Notes under the pieces: model-generated
Told to the model about the DNA's origin: nothing
Database searches by the model: none
What the model saw: only the letters and a program-made list of their open reading frames with translations
From: Candidatus Equimonas enterica
GTDB taxonomy: Bacteria; Bacteroidota; Bacteroidia; Bacteroidales; Bacteroidaceae
Length of the DNA stretch: 9,652 nt
Assembly: GCA_018066225.1 (NCBI GenBank)
Contig: JAGHRU010000226.1
Coordinates: forward strand, 1 to 9,652
Direction of reading: 5' to 3'
Program-made: the position numbers and the translations under genes
Shown here: positions 1-6,323 of the stretch, piece by piece
Numbering within the stretch: position 1 is the first letter of the stretch
How the letters are laid out: each line of letters starts with the position of its first letter

Positions 1-184
1 GAATAAGAATATAGCAACCCCACGCCGGTATGTAATCGCTATGCGGCGTGGAGCCGGTATGCAAAAATACATACAGGTGGGCGTCACATACCCTCTATCC
101 CTCCGGCTGTGAAATTGGCGATTTCAGTTAAAAGGATAAAGCGTGGAACGCCTTCTTGACAAGCGATGTTTCCCGCTTGCACCG
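1..184 (-). promoter_or_regulatory. Structured 5' leader of a gene lying beyond the left edge
   Basis: This is the transcribed region downstream of the minus-strand promoter at 185-216. It contains several perfect inverted repeats: 160-165/174-179 (6 bp, 8-nt loop, next to the expected transcription start), 141-144/148-151 (4 bp, 3-nt loop), 110-115/121-126 (TGAAAT/ATTTCA, 5-nt loop) and 20-27/44-51 (CCACGCCG/CGGCGTGG, 16-nt loop). A 9-bp direct repeat GCCGGTATG (plus-strand reading) lies at 24-32 and 53-61. On the minus strand an ATG at 70-72 opens a frame that stays open to the edge (24 codons, starting MYFCIPAPRR); it could be a leader peptide or chance. I do not recognise a named riboswitch. 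A leader of more than 180 nt with several hairpins suggests a cis-regulatory RNA, but the regulated gene is outside the window. The role is inference. Confidence 0.4.
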
Positions 185-216
185 CAAAGTTACGAAGTAA
201 AAGCGAAACGAACAAG
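185..216 (-). promoter_or_regulatory. Bacteroidetes-type promoter reading left
   Basis: On the minus strand the -7 element TAACTTTG (185-192) is preceded, after exactly 20 nt, by CTTG (213-216) as the -33 element. This matches the TAnnTTTG/TTTG promoter of the Bacteroidetes primary sigma factor, and the spacing equals that of the other promoters called in this window. Transcription would start near 178-180 and leave the window leftwards. No complete gene lies downstream inside the window. Confidence 0.65.
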
Positions 217-300
217 GGAAGTGGGAAAAAATATCCAAGGATGGCAGTTCTGCGCGTGTAGAAAGTAGGGGCATGGCTTGCCAGTAAAGTGCGCACACTA

Positions 301-388
301 TCTGCCCAGAGCGTGAAAACGATCTGGGCGGAGAGGAAAAACAATCTGCGCAGATAGGAAAGACTGTCTGGGCAGATCGTTTGGAGCA
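301..388. repeat. Palindromic tandem array, four 22-bp units (array A)
   Basis: Units begin with TCTG at 301, 323, 345 and 367, an exact 22-bp period. Each opens with a near-palindrome: TCTGCCCAGA, TCTGGGCGGA, TCTGCGCAGA (perfect) and TCTGGGCAGA. An A-rich tail with GGAAAAAC-like sequence follows in units 2 and 3. Units 1 and 2 can form a hairpin: GCCCAGA (304-310) with TCTGGGC (323-329), enclosing CGT-GAAA-ACG. Units 1 and 4 carry a perfect 10-bp inverted repeat. The array lies between the 3' end of efp and the next minus-strand promoter. A related array lies at 6346-6433. The units differ enough that it looks old rather than freshly amplified. It has no coding sense, since the period is not a multiple of three. 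Confidence 0.75.
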
Positions 389-451
389 ATCAAAAACGTG
401 TACGGACTGGGCAGGCAAGAGGCGGGCAAATGACAAAGCACGCAGTAACGA

Positions 452-498
452 CACCGCCCTGCATCTCTGGGCGCAAGGCTCAAAGGTGCAGGGCGGTG
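452..498 (-). terminator. Probable efp terminator hairpin
   Basis: A perfect 12-bp inverted repeat, CACCGCCCTGCA (452-463) against TGCAGGGCGGTG (487-498), encloses a 23-nt loop that can form a short inner stem. It begins about 22 nt past the efp stop codon on the minus strand, where a terminator is expected. The sequence after the stem on that strand is not a clean U-run (it reads TGTCGTTACTG), so termination may be weak or assisted. Confidence 0.5.
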
Positions 499-519
499 GT
501 ATGAGGATGTGGCGGAGGC

Positions 520-1086
520 TTACTGCTTCACGCGCTGGAGGTAGGAACCGTCGCGGGTATCCACTTCCACTACTTCGCCTTCGTTGATGAACAGAGGCAC
601 GCGAATTTCAACGCCCGTTTCGAGCTTGGCGGGTTTAAGGGTGTTGGTGGCGGTATCGCCTTTGAGGCCGGGCTCGGTGTAAACAATCTTGAGCTTGGTC
701 TTGACGGGCATTTCAGCGTAGAGGATGGTCTCGGTGCTGGCATCGCTCACTACTTCCACGATGTCGCCCTCCTTCATGAAATCTACACCTGTGATGAGGT
801 CGCGGGCGATGAGTACATCGTCCCATGTCTCCTGGTTGAGGAAGTGAAAGTCTTCGCCCTCGGCGTAGCTGAACTGGTAAGGACGACGCTCGATGCGTAC
901 ATCTTCGAGTGCCTCGCCAATGTTGAAACGCTTCTCGAGTACGTTGCCGCTGACGACATCCTTGAGGGTGGTGCGCATGATGGTATTGCCTTTACCGGGC
1001 TTTACATGCAGGAAGTCGATGCAGAAATAGAGCTTGCCATCCATACGGATGCAGGTGCCCTTCTTGATGTCTTGTGATTTGATCAT
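520..1086 (-). CDS. efp: Elongation factor P (EF-P)
   Basis: EF-P binds between the ribosomal P and E sites and relieves stalling on consecutive prolines. The 188-residue length is normal for the family. The protein has the expected KOW-like N-terminal domain starting MIKSQDIKKG and two OB-like domains, ending in the usual RDGSYLQRVKQ-type C-terminus. The domain I tip loop is KPGKGN, with Lys32 at the position that is post-translationally modified in many EF-Ps. No modification enzyme (EpmA/EpmB-like) is encoded nearby, so its state cannot be read here. The frame extends 16 codons upstream, but those residues are unlike EF-P and would overlap the promoter, so the ATG at 1084-1086 is chosen. 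It appears to be transcribed alone, from its own promoter (1122-1153) to a hairpin at 452-498. Confidence 0.97.
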   Translation of the reverse strand: MIKSQDIKKGTCIRMDGKLYFCIDFLHVKPGKGNTIMRTTLKDVVSGNVLEKRFNIGEALEDVRIERRPYQFSYAEGEDFHFLNQETWDDVLIARDLITGVDFMKEGDIVEVVSDASTETILYAEMPVKTKLKIVYTEPGLKGDTATNTLKPAKLETGVEIRVPLFINEGEVVEVDTRDGSYLQRVKQ

Positions 1087-1121
1087 GATATGTTTGGTAT
1101 TAGAATTTGCAAATTCGGGCG

Positions 1122-1153
1122 CAAAGGTACACAAAAAAACTGGAATAACGAAA
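1122..1153 (-). promoter_or_regulatory. efp promoter
   Basis: On the minus strand TTTC (1150-1153), 20 nt of spacer, then TACCTTTG (1122-1129) fit the Bacteroidetes -33/-7 pattern. Transcription would start around 1115-1117, giving an efp leader of about 30 nt. It lies between the NigD-like gene and efp, so efp need not depend on the upstream gene. Confidence 0.7.
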
Positions 1154-1210
1154 TGCTGTCCGCAAAAAGTGAAAAAGCCGCCTGCCTACGCGCGTGCGCG
1201 TGAGATATAC

Positions 1211-1855
1211 TTAATAGGTATAGACAAGGGTGGTGTCGCCACGGGTGAGGGGCAGCGTGAGCGCGATGGTGTCCGTGCCTGTGCTCAATGTGCTGGCATA
1301 GTGATAGATAGGGCACGAGAGATAGGCCGTCGTGGCGTAGTGGTCGGCATTGTCGCCCTTGTCGTAGAGCAAGGTGAGATGCAGCGTGTGGTGTCCCGTT
1401 ACAGGGTTCGTCGTCAGCCTGTCCTCGACGAAGGCGATGGCGTGTTGCTCTCCCGAAGAGGGCAGGGTGGCGCGGATGTTGATATAGCGCGGCACACGCC
1501 ACACGGCGAGAAGGCCGATGCCGTCTATGCGCTGCGGCATGGCGATGGTGCGTGCGATGGGCATAGGGGAAGCCACGGCCTGCACGCTTGCTAACTGGGT
1601 GCGGCTATTGTCGGCAGCGACAAGGTGGGTGGCCAGTACGCGGTAGGTGCTGTCGGGGGTGAGATGGCTTGGGGCATCGCCCTCTATGGCGTAGCGTCGG
1701 CCGTCGTCGAGGGTGAGGACGCAGGCCGTGCCTCGGCTGTCGGTGGAGAGCTCGGCGAGGTCGCGGCGGTATGGCGGTAGCGGGTCGTCCTCGCTACAAG
1801 CGAAGCAGCAGAGGGCGAAGACAAGGAGCAGGAGATATTTAGCGGGCATAGGCAT
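1211..1855 (-). CDS. NigD-like surface lipoprotein
   Basis: This 214-residue protein begins with a lipoprotein signal peptide: a short polar start, a run of Leu/Val/Phe/Ala (about residues 7-19), then CFAC with Cys20 as the likely lipidated residue. It is followed at once by SEDD, resembling the Ser-plus-acidic export signal that sends Bacteroidetes lipoproteins to the cell surface. The remainder matches my recollection of the NigD-like family: an N-terminal OB-like segment (about 30-95, with the VLTLDDGRRY and DSTYRVLA strands) and a C-terminal beta domain (about 110-210, with WRVPRYINI and HTLHLTLLYDKGD). The molecular function of the family is not established. The frame extends 36 codons upstream, but those would precede the signal peptide and cover the promoter. 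Met1 (1853-1855) and Met3 (1847-1849) are both possible starts. It is divergent from the glycosyltransferase gene. Confidence 0.75.
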   Translation of the reverse strand: MPMPAKYLLLLVFALCCFACSEDDPLPPYRRDLAELSTDSRGTACVLTLDDGRRYAIEGDAPSHLTPDSTYRVLATHLVAADNSRTQLASVQAVASPMPIARTIAMPQRIDGIGLLAVWRVPRYINIRATLPSSGEQHAIAFVEDRLTTNPVTGHHTLHLTLLYDKGDNADHYATTAYLSCPIYHYASTLSTGTDTIALTLPLTRGDTTLVYTY

Positions 1856-1871
1856 AGCGCGATTTGTGCAG

Positions 1872-1903
1872 CGAAGATAGTAATATTCGGCGAGACGGAC
1901 AAA
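1872..1903 (-). promoter_or_regulatory. Promoter of the NigD-like gene
   Basis: On the minus strand TTTG (1900-1903), a 20-nt spacer and TATCTTCG (1872-1879) give a perfect -33 element and a -7 element one base off TAnnTTTG. The leader to the ATG would be only about 10 nt, or about 16 nt to the second Met, which slightly favours the second. It is weaker than the other promoters in the window. Confidence 0.5.
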
Positions 1904-1918
1904 GAAAATGGGGAAATA

Positions 1919-1950
1919 CTTGCTGATACGCGCCGAAAACCGTAACTTTG
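1919..1950 (+). promoter_or_regulatory. Promoter of the glycosyltransferase-DUF59-lpxH run
   Basis: CTTG (1919-1922), a 20-nt spacer and TAACTTTG (1943-1950) fit the Bacteroidetes promoter. The start codon follows about 22 nt after the -7 element, so the leader is very short. It is back to back with the NigD-like gene promoter; the two -33 elements are about 15 bp apart. Confidence 0.7.
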
Positions 1951-1971
1951 CAAGGCAAACCATGACGTGCT

Positions 1972-2985
1972 ATGAGATATTCCTTCGTTATACCCGTCTA
2001 TAATCGGCCCGACGAGGTGGCCGAACTGTTGGAGAGCCTGACGCATCAGAGAGAGCAGGACTTCGAGGTCATTGTCGTGGAAGACGGCAGCCAAGTGCGT
2101 TGCGACGCGGTGGTGGATCGCTACTCGTCGCGGCTCGATGTGCACTACTATGAGAAGCCCAACAGTGGCCCGGGCAAGACGCGCAACTACGGTGTGGCGC
2201 GCAGCAGTGGCGACTATGTCATCATCCTCGACAGCGATGTGGTAGTGCCCGAAGGATACCTGAGTGCCGTCAGCGCGGAGCTGGCCAAAGCGCCTGCCGA
2301 TGCCTTCGGAGGCCCCGACCGTGCTCACCCTTCGTTTACGCCGACGCAGAAGGCCATCAACTACGGCATGACCTCCTTCTTCACCACGGGCGGCGTACGC
2401 GGGGGCAAGAAACAACTGGATAAGTTCTATCCGCGCTCCTTCAATATGGGCGTGAAGCGCAGCGTCTATGAGGCGCTTGGTGGGTTTAGCGCGATGCGCT
2501 TTGGCGAAGATATAGACTTCTCCACGCGCATCTTCCAAGCCGGCTACCGCTGCCGTCTCTTCCCCGAGGCTTGGGTGTGGCACAAGCGGCGTACTGACCT
2601 GCGCAAGTTCTTCCGACAGGTGCACAATAGCGGCATAGCCCGCATCCATCTGACGCGTCGCCACCCCGGCACGCTCAAGGTGGTGCATCTCTTGCCTGCC
2701 GTCTTCACCCTCGGCGTCGCCCTCTGCGTGATAGGCGCGCTCTCCGCGCTGTGTTTTGCTCCCGTGGTGAGCCTGTGGTGTCTCTGCCCTTTGCTGCTCT
2801 ACGCTCTGCTTATTTGGGCCGATGCCACGCGCCGTGAGCACAGCCTCGGCGTGGGCTTGCGTGCCGTCGCCGCAGCCTACGTGCAACTTACGGGCTACGG
2901 CACGGGCTTCCTGCGTGCCGCGTGGCGCTGCTATGTGCTGCACGACGGCGAGTTTGAAGCTTTCCGACAAACCTTCTATAAATAG
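1972..2985 (+). CDS. Family 2 glycosyltransferase with C-terminal membrane segments
   Basis: This is an inverting GT-A glycosyltransferase of 337 residues. The N-terminus FVIPVYNRPDEV (5-16) is the GT2 nucleotide-binding start. DG occurs at 38-39, the metal-binding DSD at 87-89 (VIILDSDVVVP), and FGEDIDF (177-183) supplies the likely catalytic-base region. NMGVKRSVYEALGGF (158-172) is a common acceptor-side segment. Two hydrophobic stretches (about 240-262 and 265-283) probably anchor it to the inner membrane, with a possible third around 294-315. Donor and acceptor cannot be told from sequence; a cell-envelope glycan or glycolipid is likely. The ATG at 1972 fits the family start and the promoter. 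The downstream DUF59 gene begins 10 nt after the stop, so the two are probably co-transcribed. Confidence 0.92.
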   Translation: MRYSFVIPVYNRPDEVAELLESLTHQREQDFEVIVVEDGSQVRCDAVVDRYSSRLDVHYYEKPNSGPGKTRNYGVARSSGDYVIILDSDVVVPEGYLSAVSAELAKAPADAFGGPDRAHPSFTPTQKAINYGMTSFFTTGGVRGGKKQLDKFYPRSFNMGVKRSVYEALGGFSAMRFGEDIDFSTRIFQAGYRCRLFPEAWVWHKRRTDLRKFFRQVHNSGIARIHLTRRHPGTLKVVHLLPAVFTLGVALCVIGALSALCFAPVVSLWCLCPLLLYALLIWADATRREHSLGVGLRAVAAAYVQLTGYGTGFLRAAWRCYVLHDGEFEAFRQTFYK

Positions 2986-2995
2986 ACCTTCCCGT

Positions 2996-3307
2996 ATGGA
3001 CAAACTTACGCTTGAAGAACGCATCATTGACGTCTTGAAGACCGTTTACGACCCCGAGATGCCCGTCGATATCTACAACCTCGGCCTCATCTATCGCATT
3101 GACCTTGCCGACGATGGGCTTCTGGAAGTCGATATGACGCTGACCGCCCCCAACTGTCCTGCCGCCGATTTCATCGTAGAAGACGTGCGGCAGAAACTCG
3201 GCGGCATAGAGGGCATCAAGGAAGCGCGCGTCAATCTGGTCTTCGAACCCGAATGGGACAAAGACATGATGAGTGATGAGGCCAAACTCGACCTCGGCTT
3301 CATGTAG
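2996..3307 (+). CDS. DUF59/MIP18-family Fe-S assembly factor (SufT-like)
   Basis: This 103-residue single-domain protein belongs to the DUF59 (MIP18-like) family, whose members help load Fe-S clusters onto target proteins. Hallmarks are visible: VYDPEMPVDIYNLGLIY (17-33) carries the conserved DPE, and MTLTAPNCPAADFI (47-60) carries the conserved Cys54. The C-terminal FEPEWDKDMMSDEAKLDLGFM stretch (from 83) is typical of the stand-alone bacterial form. The ATG at 2996 is chosen because family similarity starts there; the same frame is open further upstream only inside the glycosyltransferase gene. It lies 10 nt after the glycosyltransferase and 30 nt before lpxH. Neither neighbour is an obvious Fe-S protein, so its operon position does not identify its client. 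The name SufT is a family label only. Confidence 0.9.
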   Translation: MDKLTLEERIIDVLKTVYDPEMPVDIYNLGLIYRIDLADDGLLEVDMTLTAPNCPAADFIVEDVRQKLGGIEGIKEARVNLVFEPEWDKDMMSDEAKLDLGFM

Positions 3308-3337
3308 CCTTTACTAACGACACAAAACACTCTCCCC

Positions 3338-4105
3338 GTGAAACCCATCTACTTTATCAGCGATGCCCACCTTGGCAGTCTTGCCACCAAGAGCCCACGG
3401 ATGCAGGAACGCTGCCTGGTCAATTTCCTCGACAGCATCAAGCACAAGGCTGCTGCCGTGTATATGCTCGGCGATATGTTTGACTTCTGGCACGAATACC
3501 GTACCGTTGTCCCCAAAGGGTTTACCCGCTTCTTGGGCAAAATCAGCGAACTCACTGACCGTGGTGTAGAGGTACACTTCTTCACAGGCAATCACGACCT
3601 ATGGGTCGGCGACTACATGGAGACGGAATGTGGCGTGACGTTGCACCGCGAGAGTGCAGAGACGATAGAGCTCTACGACAAGCTCTTCTTCCTGGCTCAC
3701 GGCGACGGTCTGGGCAGACGCGACCGCAAGTTTCTCCTGCTCCGCAGCATCTTCCACAACCGCGTGTGTCAGCGACTTTTCGCTGCCATCCACCCGCGTT
3801 GGGGCGTCGCTTTCGGCCTGTCTTGGGCACGCCATAGCCGACTCAAGCGCATCGATGGCACGGAGCCGCCTTATCAGGGCGAGAACAACGAGCCGCTCGT
3901 CATCTTTGCCAAGGCATATATGCAGACGCATCCCGATATTGATTACTTCATCTTCGGCCACCGTCACATCGAACTCGACCTCATGCTCTCCCACACCACG
4001 CGGCTCTTGCTGCTGGGCGACTGGTTGCAGCAGTTCACCTATGCGGTCTTTGACGGCGAGCACATGTATCTCGAAAACTATCTTGAGGGCGAGACAGAGC
4101 CCTAA
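3338..4105 (+). CDS. lpxH: UDP-2,3-diacylglucosamine diphosphatase (LpxH type)
   Basis: This is a calcineurin-like metallophosphoesterase of 255 residues that likely hydrolyses UDP-2,3-diacylglucosamine to lipid X and UMP, a membrane-associated step of lipid A synthesis. The metal-binding motifs appear in order: DAH (9-11), GDMFDFW (45-51), GNHD (84-87), HGDG (121-124) and GHRH (207-210). The segment after HGDG, rich in Arg and aromatics (128-170), corresponds to the lipid-binding insertion of LpxH enzymes. The start is a GTG at 3338-3340. The first in-frame ATG encodes residue 22, which would remove the first metal motif, so the GTG is well supported. It follows the DUF59 gene by 30 nt in the same orientation. 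An LpxH-like paralogue acting on another substrate cannot be excluded. Confidence 0.88.
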   Translation: MKPIYFISDAHLGSLATKSPRMQERCLVNFLDSIKHKAAAVYMLGDMFDFWHEYRTVVPKGFTRFLGKISELTDRGVEVHFFTGNHDLWVGDYMETECGVTLHRESAETIELYDKLFFLAHGDGLGRRDRKFLLLRSIFHNRVCQRLFAAIHPRWGVAFGLSWARHSRLKRIDGTEPPYQGENNEPLVIFAKAYMQTHPDIDYFIFGHRHIELDLMLSHTTRLLLLGDWLQQFTYAVFDGEHMYLENYLEGETEP

Positions 4106-4184
4106 ACACTCCGCGGCGTAGCGCAGGCGTGTAGCAAAACTGTGCCTTCGTGCGTCTAATATGATGTCTTAAATCCCACAATAT

Positions 4185-4988
4185 ATGTCCTATTTCCTCC
4201 AAGCCAATCACATCTATAAGCGTTTCGCAGCGCATACTGCGCTCGACGACGTGAGCATCGCCGTGCCCGAGGGTAAGGTGTTCGGCCTGCTCGGCCCTAA
4301 CGGTGCGGGCAAGACCACGCTCATCCGTATCATCAACCGCATCACTGCGCCCGATAGTGGGGATGTTCTCTTCGGCGGCCGTCCGCTTGCGCCCGAGGAT
4401 GTCATGCGCATCGGCTACCTGCCCGAGGAGCGTGGCCTCTACAAGAAGATGGAAGTGGGCGAGCAAGCCATCTATCTCGCCATGCTCAAAGGCTTGAGCC
4501 GCAGCGATGCCAAGCGACGCTTGCAGACGTGGTTTGAGAAGTTTGATATCATGCCGTGGTGGAGCAAGAAGTTAGAGGAGTTGAGCAAAGGCATGCAGCA
4601 GAAGGTGCAGTTTGTCATTACCGTGCTCCACGAGCCGGAGTTGCTCATCTTCGACGAGCCGTTCTCGGGCTTCGACCCCGTGAATGCCGATTTGCTCAAA
4701 CGCGAGATTCTTGCGCTGCGCGACAAAGGCCACACCATCATCTTCTCCACCCACAACATGGGCAGCGTGGAGGAAATCTGCGACGAGATTGCGCTCATCA
4801 ACAAGAGCCGCGTGGTGCTCGCTGGCAGCGTCGATGAGGTGCGCCGTCAGCACCGCACAGGGCTGCACCAAGTGATGCTGGACGACGCTGGCCTCGAAGC
4901 ACTCAAAGCCGCAGGCATCACGCCGCTCGGCGTGGAAGAGCAGTTGCCATCGATGCACGAGGTGTTTATAAAGACAGTCAGCCAATAA
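4185..4988 (+). CDS. ABC exporter ATP-binding protein (NatA/YhaQ type)
   Basis: This 267-residue ATPase subunit powers the permease encoded next to it. It shows Walker A GPNGAGKT (37-44), signature LSKGMQQK (133-140), Walker B LLIFDEPF (153-160), D-loop SGFD (161-164) and the switch histidine in STH (190). At the Q-loop position the sequence is GYLPEERGLY (77-86), the form typical of NatA/YhaQ-like ATPases. The tail (about 215-267, ending MHEVFIKTVSQ) is the C-terminal extension common in this subfamily. It begins 79 nt after lpxH with no clear promoter between, so read-through from the upstream run is possible. The permease follows after 66 nt. The substrate is unknown; sodium, peptides or toxic compounds have been proposed for relatives. 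Confidence 0.93.
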   Translation: MSYFLQANHIYKRFAAHTALDDVSIAVPEGKVFGLLGPNGAGKTTLIRIINRITAPDSGDVLFGGRPLAPEDVMRIGYLPEERGLYKKMEVGEQAIYLAMLKGLSRSDAKRRLQTWFEKFDIMPWWSKKLEELSKGMQQKVQFVITVLHEPELLIFDEPFSGFDPVNADLLKREILALRDKGHTIIFSTHNMGSVEEICDEIALINKSRVVLAGSVDEVRRQHRTGLHQVMLDDAGLEALKAAGITPLGVEEQLPSMHEVFIKTVSQ

Positions 4989-5054
4989 GCAGTGCGGCGC
5001 AGCACTTCCCGCTATTTTCCCTTTCCTAATTTCCCCAAGCAAATCCACTCTACT

Positions 5055-6299
5055 ATGAGCAAAATATCCATCATCATAGCACGCGAGTTCACCACGCGCA
5101 TCAAGAAGAAATCCTTTATCCTCTTGACCTTGCTGCTGCCTTTCCTCTCCGCAGTCATCATCTTCGTCCCCGTATGGCTCGGCTCTGTCAAGGGCGACGA
5201 CAGCCACAAGATAGTCGTCGTAGATAAGACGGCGCACTATCTGCCGGCCTTCGTGGGGCAAAATCCGCAATTCATCGTCGTGCCCGACACGCAGATGCGC
5301 GAGGCTTATCGCAGCGATACCACCGATGTGGAAGCCGTCTTGATTATCAGCGACGACCTCTGCAAAAAGCCCGATGCCGTCACGCTGTATTCGCAGCGCG
5401 AGATACAGCCCGAATTGCAGATGTTCGTAGAGGGCACTATCCGTGAGCAGGTGCGGCGCGACAAACTCGAAGCCTACAATGTGGAAGGCCTCGACCAGAT
5501 TATCAACGACGTACAGACGGATGTCGCTGTGCAGACGGTGAAGTGGCAGGACAACGGTGAGGAGTCGATGTCTTCGGGCACGGTGGCCATGGTGGCTGGC
5601 TTCATCTTCACGTTTCTCATCTATATGTTTGTGATGATATACGGCGCGATGGTGATGCGAAGCGTGATGGAGGAGAAGACCAACCGCATCGTGGAAATCA
5701 TGGTCAGCAGTGTGCGCCCCTTCGAACTGATGATGGGCAAGATTATCGCTATCGCACTGGTCGGCCTCACGCAGATGCTCATTTGGGGGCTGATGCTGGC
5801 CCTTATCCTCGGCTTCACGTCGCAGTGCTTCGGCACAGATGGCGGCGTCGGCGAAATGCTCACTCCGCTGCTCCATCTGCCTTACGGCGAACTTTCGGTG
5901 ATGTTCCTGCTGTGCTTCATCGGCGGCTATCTGCTCTACGCTTCTTTCTTCTCTGCCATCGGTGCGGCCATCAACGAGCCTTCCGACTCTTCGCAGTTTA
6001 TGATGCCCGTGACCATCATCCTTGTCTTTGCCATGTATGCCGCCATGGGTAGTGCCGAGAATACCGACGGACCTTTGGCTTTCTGGACCTCCCTGTTCCC
6101 GCTCACCTCGCCCATCGTGATGATGGTGCGCGTCCCCTTTGGTGTGCCCTTGTGGCAGGAGGTGCTCTGCATCGTCTTGCTCTTTGCCACGGCACTGCTC
6201 TTCGTATGGATGGCGGCACGCATCTATCGCGTCGGCATACTGATGTACGGCAAGAAGCCTTCGCTCCGCGAGATGTGGAAGTGGCTGCGCTACAAATAG
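5055..6299 (+). CDS. ABC-2 type exporter permease (NatB/YhaP type)
   Basis: This 414-residue membrane subunit partners the preceding ATPase. The layout is that of ABC-2 permeases of the NatB/YhaP kind. One N-terminal membrane segment (about 21-42) follows a basic stretch, IAREFTTRIKKKS. A large extracytoplasmic domain (about 45-170) comes next. A C-terminal block of five or six membrane segments follows (about 174-200, 227-255, 279-305, 316-336, possibly 346-360, and 367-390). The cytoplasmic loop MEEKTNRIVEIMVSSVRP (205-222) is the conserved coupling motif contacting the ATPase. The open frame reaches back to a GTG at 4992, but those 21 residues are unlike the family and the ATG at 5055 starts the conserved region. 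A 5-bp hairpin (4991-5006) lies in the 66-nt gap. Transcription probably ends at the terminator at 6384-6429. Confidence 0.92.
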   Translation: MSKISIIIAREFTTRIKKKSFILLTLLLPFLSAVIIFVPVWLGSVKGDDSHKIVVVDKTAHYLPAFVGQNPQFIVVPDTQMREAYRSDTTDVEAVLIISDDLCKKPDAVTLYSQREIQPELQMFVEGTIREQVRRDKLEAYNVEGLDQIINDVQTDVAVQTVKWQDNGEESMSSGTVAMVAGFIFTFLIYMFVMIYGAMVMRSVMEEKTNRIVEIMVSSVRPFELMMGKIIAIALVGLTQMLIWGLMLALILGFTSQCFGTDGGVGEMLTPLLHLPYGELSVMFLLCFIGGYLLYASFFSAIGAAINEPSDSSQFMMPVTIILVFAMYAAMGSAENTDGPLAFWTSLFPLTSPIVMMVRVPFGVPLWQEVLCIVLLFATALLFVWMAARIYRVGILMYGKKPSLREMWKWLRYK

Positions 6300-6323
6300 C
6301 CTTCGCCCGATTTTTTGTACCCC

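Noticed and set aside
61..74. GTATGCAAAAATACATAC-like sequence as a regulator operator (for example ArgR-like)
   Set aside because: The symmetry is imperfect and I cannot match it to a known Bacteroidetes operator; it is kept only as part of the leader description.
301..388. Array A considered as a CRISPR array
   Set aside because: The period is only 22 bp with no separate spacers of constant length, units are imperfect, and no cas gene is present.
84..483. Minus-strand frames in the non-coding left region containing recurring LSAQIV-like words
   Set aside because: The recurring peptide is only the translation of the TCTGCCCAGATCGTT-type repeat units; the same word appears in the translation of array B. 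It reflects the DNA repeat, not a protein.
1034..1594. 186-codon plus-strand frame across the efp promoter and the NigD-like gene
   Set aside because: It crosses an intergenic region and two minus-strand genes with no recognisable domain.
1684..3027. 447-codon minus-strand frame opposite the glycosyltransferase
   Set aside because: Low-complexity, His/Ala/Arg-rich translation overlapping a well-supported GT2 gene and the divergent promoter region.
4106..4132. Imperfect hairpin (ACAC/GTGT outer arms) just after the lpxH stop
   Set aside because: The stem is broken by a mismatch and a bulge and no U-run follows, so I do not call a terminator between lpxH and the ABC genes.
4133..4184. Possible promoter for the ABC exporter
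   Set aside because: No TAnnTTTG-like element with a TTTG 20 nt upstream is present; the TAATATGATG stretch does not fit.
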